Source: Pontederia crassipes
Lineage: Eukaryota; Streptophyta; Magnoliopsida; Commelinales; Pontederiaceae
DNA length: 64,000 bases
Assembly (NCBI GenBank): GCA_030549335.1
Contig: CM060183.1
Location: forward strand, 35,958,768 to 36,022,767
Direction of reading: 5' to 3'
The first letter of the stretch is position 1, and every line of letters begins with the position of its first letter. Below, piece by piece: positions 58,623 to 64,000 of this stretch. The notes beneath the pieces are model-generated. The model did no database searches. It was not told the origin of the DNA and saw only the letters and a list, made by a program, of their open reading frames with translations. The position numbers were made by a program, and so were the translations under genes.

Positions 58623-61600
58623 TAGAGATGGAATTTCGGGCGGGCCGCACGACCCGGCACGCCGCTGACCCGCCTAAAATCCGTGCTGGCTCGGCCCGGC
58701 ACGAACACGCCCCCCGCACGAAAAAAAGGGCCGTGTCGTGCCATACCGTGCCGGGTCGGACATCCGTACTGTTGGCACGACACGGCCCAGGCACGGTGAA
58801 CACGGACCCAGCACGACACGACCCATTTTGGCACGACACGGTCCGCGTACTTCGATGACGGGACGCGTCGGATGTAGTATTTGTACCCCAACATGGACCG
58901 TGTGTGCCCTAACACGGTCCGTGTTAAGAAGAGGACAACGGCCCGCAGTCATTTCAAACTTCAACACGGCCGCGGTGATCAAACACAACCCGTTTTTTCT
59001 ATTTTTAAACGAGATTCGTGATTGGACAACACTAACACGGGTGCGCGGTCAAAAGCTTCAACACGGACCGTGTTAGTTTCAACACGGGCCGTGTTGGAGC
59101 ATTCCTCCACCTATAAAAGGCACGACCGATTTCATTCGTTCTCCACTTCTCCACTCGAAAATCCTTCTACTTCTAAGAATCAAAGTCTTCCAATCTTTCA
59201 CAGTGCTTTTTGTGACTCTCTCTCTGCCTCTCTCACACTGAGTGACTCAATCTTTCTGCATTTTTCTTCTTTCCATTCGTGCTCTACTCTCAAACTCTCT
59301 CACTTTTAATTTATATTTTTTATATTATAATATTTATTTAGTAGTATTTTTATATTATTATTCACTCTTAATTACTTATACCCTTTCGTCTATATGGTGA
59401 TTTTGCTGCTTATTCACCTTATGGACCACTTCCTACATATCCATATGGTATACCATATAATACTAATAGTAGTGATGATTCTAATTCTTTATCAGCACAA
59501 CTAAGTGGCGATTCGTCGGGTTATATGGAAATTGCGGCGCCATCAACTAACTGCCCAATTATCCCAACTACATATGTTAATCTTCCTGTCATTCCTAATC
59601 TTAATATTGCTTCAAGTTCTGCAGGTTCCGAAGGAGATTGTGCAACTGCGACAACGACACCTCTATGTCCGTCAAGCTCAGATGCTCCCGCACAAGGTGA
59701 GATAATAGGTAAAAAAAGAAGAACATCAAAGTTAACTAATGAAGTTTGGAATTATTTTGAAAAAATTATAGATGAAAATGATCCAAAAAAAGATAAAGCT
59801 ATTTGTAGTTATGCTGTCGCCTCTTCTTCGGGCACAGGTAGTTTAAAATGACATTTAGAATCGCATCCTATAACTACTAGGGAACAATTTTTAGCGAGTC
59901 AATTATCGCAACAGACTCAACTAGTTGCACCCGGTCGTGGTACTGTCAGGAGCTCTTTATTTGCTTATAATCAAGAACATATGTGTGAAGGTTTAGCTAG
60001 ATATATTATACATGCAGAAATGCCTTACACATTTGCTGAAGATGAAAATTTTTTATATTATCAACAAAATTATGTACAATGTGCCTTTCGAAATGTAGTA
60101 GAAAAAACTGTTAAAGAAGATTCGATTAAATTATATCGTAAGAAGAAAAATAAACTAATTAATTATTTTTTAGATTCTAAATTCATGTATAGTTTGACTA
60201 GTGACATATGGACTTCTTTAAATGGTGATGGTTTTTTATGTGTTACAGTTCATTGGATTGATACAAATTGGGTAGTGCAAAAAAAAAAAATATTGTGTTT
60301 AAAGAAATTGAGCATCCTCATAATGGTTTGCAAATTGTCAATGTGATAGAAAAAGTAATTAACGAATATGGTCCTAAAGAGAAAATTTTATGTCTTACTC
60401 TTGACAATGCAAGTGCTAATAATTCCGCTGCACAATTGTTAATTCAAAAATTAAATCCTCCTTTAAATGGAATTCTTTTTCATCAAAGATGTGCATGTCA
60501 TATTATTAATTTGTATGTTAAAAAAAGATTAAAGGTAGTTGTTAGAGTACTTGAAACTCTTAGAGCAGTTATTGTAAATTTACGTCACTCTGGACTAGGA
60601 GACAAATATTTAAAGAAATTTGTCATCGTTATAATATTCCTTATAGAAAATTAAACACTAATGTGTCTACGAGATGGAATAGAACTTACGACATGCTTAA
60701 ATTATGTATTCCATTTAGACATGCACTCGATAATTATATTTTAACTGTGATGCAATGTCCAGCAGCTCGAATTACTGATGTAGAATGGGATGTTGCTAAT
60801 GCAGTTATGGAATTGTTACAAGTTTTTTATAATGCTACTTTAGAATTATCTGCTATTTATTCTCCTACTTCACATTTAATAATTAATCAACTTCATGAAA
60901 TGACAAGTTCATTTAATGAAAAACGTGAATTATCAAATGATTTTTCTGAAATAATTTATTTGATGGAATCAAAATTTTTAGAATATTGGAATAATTTGCC
61001 TCTCATAAGAATTTTAGCAATGATGATGGATCCTAGATTTAAAGGATCCGGTCCTAAATGGTACACCGGAGTGATTAAGAATTGTTTTCCCGAATAATAT
61101 ATAAGAAGTAATCCAGAATTGCAAACTGACGATTTTATTAATCCAGATCATGATTACGAAAATATAATAAATAACTTATATAATATTTATGAAGCAAAAT
61201 TTGGTGTACGTAGAGAGCAAGCATATTCATCGCGTCCACCAGTAGCACCCAGACCTTCCAATAATAGATCATTTTCTAGATTCATGTCCTCTATTAGGGG
61301 GGGCACATCAAGAGGCTCGGATGAAGGTTCATCCAATTCAGCTGCCCCTTTGTATAATGAACTGCAAGATTACTTATCACGTTCAAATGAATGTGATAGT
61401 GAAATCGATGTCTTGACTTGGTGGAGATTAAACTGTCATACTTATCCAATTCTCTCCGCCTTAGCTCGAGATCTTTTAGCTGTTCCGATGTCTACAGTGG
61501 CATCAGAACAATGTTTTTCTACAGGTTCCAGAATTTTGTACGAGAGAAGAAATATAATGAGCTCTAAGTCGATGGAGATTTATATATTATTAAAAGATTG

Positions 61601-62521
61601 ATTTGATGCAGATACTCGAACACAAGGTCAGGAATCCACATTACCATACATAGAAGATGATGATGAAACTGATGTCTCCTTCGCTTATAATTCTTCATAA
61701 AATAATTATTTGTACAAGATATAATTTTAAATTTTTTATAATTTTGCATTTATTGATTATTTCATAATAATCAATAATAATAAAATATTAAAACTTCTGT
61801 GGACGTAGGCTAAAATAGCCGAACCACATTAATCTCGGTGTCCATTACTATTTTTACTATATAATAAATTAGTACTTAATTATCTATAATATAATATTAT
61901 ACTACCTAAGTACCTAATCATCTATACTACTTATGCATTATACAATAAATTATATATAATGTAGTACAATAGTACTAATGTACTATATATTATATTCTCT
62001 CTCTCAAACTCTCATTCTCACTTTGGGTAGAATACTAGAATACAATTAATTACTAATATATATTTATTAAATACTTACCAATTTTTTTTATATATAAAAT
62101 TATAACTTATAACTTATTAGTTATTACTCAAAACTCAATTAATTATTTTACAAATTTATTTACTTAATAATTATAAATTAAGGACTTAATGTATTTGAAA
62201 TTTTAACTATATAGTTATTATCAATTGTATATTATAGAATAAATAATAATACTCATTATACTCTACTCTATTCTATAATAATTTAATAATTAAATTTTAA
62301 AAAAGATGAAATTGAAAAAAAAGGGCTGCAGGCCGCCCGACCCGACCCGGCCGACCCGATCAGGCCGGGCCTAGACCGTGTCGGGGTTGAAAACGATCCA
62401 TTTTGCACGACACGATCGGTTTTCAAAACGGGCCGTGTCGGCATGACACTGCCCGCGGCACGGTCAAATACGGGTTGACTGGCACGGGCACGACACGATA
62501 CGACCCGTTTTTTCATCTCTA
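58623..62521 (+). mobile_element. hAT DNA transposon, autonomous type but degraded
   Basis: A 3.9-kb element with terminal inverted repeats TAGAGATGGAA on the left and TTTCATCTCTA on the right. The 8-bp target duplication is GTCGTGCC (58615-58622) and GTAGTGCC (62522-62529), one mismatch. Subterminal regions at both ends are GC-rich and packed with CACGG, GGGCCGTGTCG and GACACGG motifs in both orientations, probable transposase-binding sites. A TATAAAAGG promoter box lies at 59112. The body encodes a broken transposase. The AT-rich coding body contrasts with its GC-rich ends. Confidence 0.92.
59381..61700 (+). pseudogene. hAT transposase pseudogene (BED finger, RNase H-like, C-terminal dimerisation region)
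   Basis: Homology starts PFRLYGDFAAYSPYGPLP at 59381, but the ATG region is deleted; the duplicated copy at 58126 keeps it. A degenerate BED-type finger follows at about 59710-59880, with a TGA at 59849 where Arg is expected (SLK, stop, HLESHP; CGA to TGA). Frames shift at an A-run near 60280 and again near 60605. Conserved parts include LTLDNASANN, FHQRCACHIINL (about 60478) and STRWNRTYDML (about 60664). A TAA lies at 61095. The hAT dimerisation region LARDLLAVPMSTVASEQCFS is at about 61460, followed by a TGA at 61599 in place of Trp (KD, stop, FDADTRTQ). The original end is probably the TAA at 61698. At least six lesions, so it cannot make active protein. Confidence 0.9.
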
Positions 62522-63513
62522 GTAGTGCCACACACACTTAATCGGTGCTACTTAGCAATATAATCCCCCCTCCCCCATTCATATATATGTGATATGGGCA
62601 TACATATCATGCATGGAGTCAAATGATAAACAATTTGTCTTAGTTTGAAGATGTTTCGAATTTAAAATATGTCATATGCAAAATATTTTCATTAGAAATC
62701 TCACTCTCTCAAATCCCAAGATGACTTAAAATGATAATAAATTTAGTTCTTTACCCGAGTAATTTTATAAATATCCGACCCTTCGTACACCAAAAAATGT
62801 AATCAGGCCGTCTTGCCTGGAAAACGACTGAACATTTCTTAAAAGAAAAGCCCTCCTCACGCGTTCCTCGATATCATCTATCCCCATTATGCTTTTAATA
62901 GATAACCATGCTTATATATATATATATATATATATATAGGTTGACGAGGTATGTTATGTATATATTTTACACAGGGGATTAAGACAGGGCATGCATGGAA
63001 GATGAAGAGGGATGGAGCATGCAATGCACCTTCTTGTGTGGGGCACCGTCGACGTCGCCATCACCGTCACATGTACGTCCTTAAAAATTTTCTCCATCGC
63101 TTCTCTTCTCCTCATCAATTCGCTCTGGGTGGAGATGACTGCAGGGAGGGAGGGAGGGAGGGAGGGAGGGGTCTGCATGCCTGCGTTTTCATCGATCGAT
63201 ATATATATATAATATAGGGGCATCCAATCCAAGCACTACTGTTGCTTTTGCTGCTGCTGTTGCTGCTGCTGCATCATCATATTCATGCCTCATCGATCTG
63301 TACTTTCTTGTCGCATTAATCAATTGGTTGGTCTCATGCATCGCATATATATATTTGCATCGCGTTGCCTGCATATAAAATATTATCTCATATACGCTCC
63401 CAAAAGCCGTCTCTTTCATGCTCTCTCCCTTCGTCCCCATGCAGCCCTTCCAGCCGGAAAATGCCAACCACCAACCTCCTCCGTCGACATGCGCACTGGC
63501 CCTACCTACCACC

Positions 63514-63631
<118 letters not shown>

Positions 63632-63931
63632 CCCCCACACAGCCACCCAATCATCCGTCCCCACGTACACGGTCTCAGAGCATGCAATTGCAACCCTCCG
63701 ACTTGGTTACAAGATATAAGGGGGGAATTAATGAATTAGTTAGAAGGAACACTATATATATATACACAAATATGTAAGAAGAAGAAGAAGAAGTGTAATA
63801 TATGTAGATCAAATCACAGAAATGGTCCTCCTCTTGCGAGGGGAACGCATCACATGTCGGGGACCTCTAACTCTTAATAAGTTAAAAAATACATATCATC
63901 AATTAATTAATAAAATAATGTCGTGTGCATG

Positions 63932-63932
63932 G

Positions 63933-64000
<68 letters not shown>
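63932..64000. repeat. (ATT)n microsatellite running off the window
   Basis: A perfect ATT repeat of at least 68 bp, cut by the window end, so its true length is unknown. Confidence 0.95.

Larger units (their letters stand above)
56470..59408. repeat. Tandem segmental duplication covering flank plus the 5' part of a hAT element
   Basis: Unit 1 is 56470-58168 and unit 2 runs from 58169 to about 59408. Both start ATATTTTTTTCCAAATTTAT and end within the hAT coding start (GTCTATATGGTGATTTTG). Both carry the pre-insertion flank, the target site (GTCGTGCT or GTCGTGCC), the hAT 5' terminus, the TATA box and the leader. Divergence is about 5% in the first 165 bp by eye. Unit 1 is longer only because of a solo LTR. 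The join shows no filler. Confidence 0.85.

Overview
The window is nuclear DNA from a flowering plant. It has intron-rich genes with GT-AG splicing, plant-only families (arabinogalactan peptides, DUF1639, ELF3, HECATE-class bHLH), plant-type TEs (chromovirus, hAT, Mutator-like, Tourist-like, Au-type SINE, L1-type LINE) and very long CT/GA, TA and TTA microsatellites. Protein details (VTI1 and ELF3 closely resemble cereal versions as I recall them) suggest a monocot, perhaps a non-grass commelinid. That placement is inference; no species was identified.

Layout. 1-7.3 kb: two small intronless arabinogalactan-peptide genes in tandem (1827-2024 and 5378-5545, +). 7.3-12.3 kb: a five-exon IAA-amino-acid hydrolase of the ILR1/ILL family (-), ending in HDEL; its 2.6-kb intron 2 holds a truncated LINE and, next to it, a 34-nt group II intron domain V. 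14.5-16.8 kb: a four-exon DUF1639 gene (-). 17-28 kb is a transposon block: a GC-rich Mutator-like TIR element, a non-autonomous LTR element with about 6% LTR divergence, and a very young chromovirus with an uninterrupted gag-pol frame inside an older hAT MITE. 31-34.5 kb: a VTI1-type Qb-SNARE gene (+) whose first coding intron appears to be GC-AG. 35.6-38.2 kb: a CXXC zinc-binding protein (DUF866) gene (-) with one unresolved exon border. 39.3-42.7 kb: ELF3 (-), the evening-complex scaffold. 48.2-49.5 kb: an intronless bHLH of the HEC/bHLH87 class (-). 50-64 kb is AT-rich and gene-poor, with giant microsatellites, a Tourist-like MITE and a broken autonomous-type hAT element. The 5' end of that hAT and its flank were tandemly duplicated, and the upstream copy later received a solo LTR.

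The host genes do not form a pathway and are separately transcribed. The more unusual signals are nested or duplicated TEs with readable target-site duplications, three Au-type SINE copies including a 40-bp stub in the SNARE intron, the group II domain V beside the LINE, and the competing GC/GT donors in the SNARE gene. I found no convincing sign of a wholly new system. All exon borders were read by eye from codon phase, splice dinucleotides and remembered family sequence, without transcript data.
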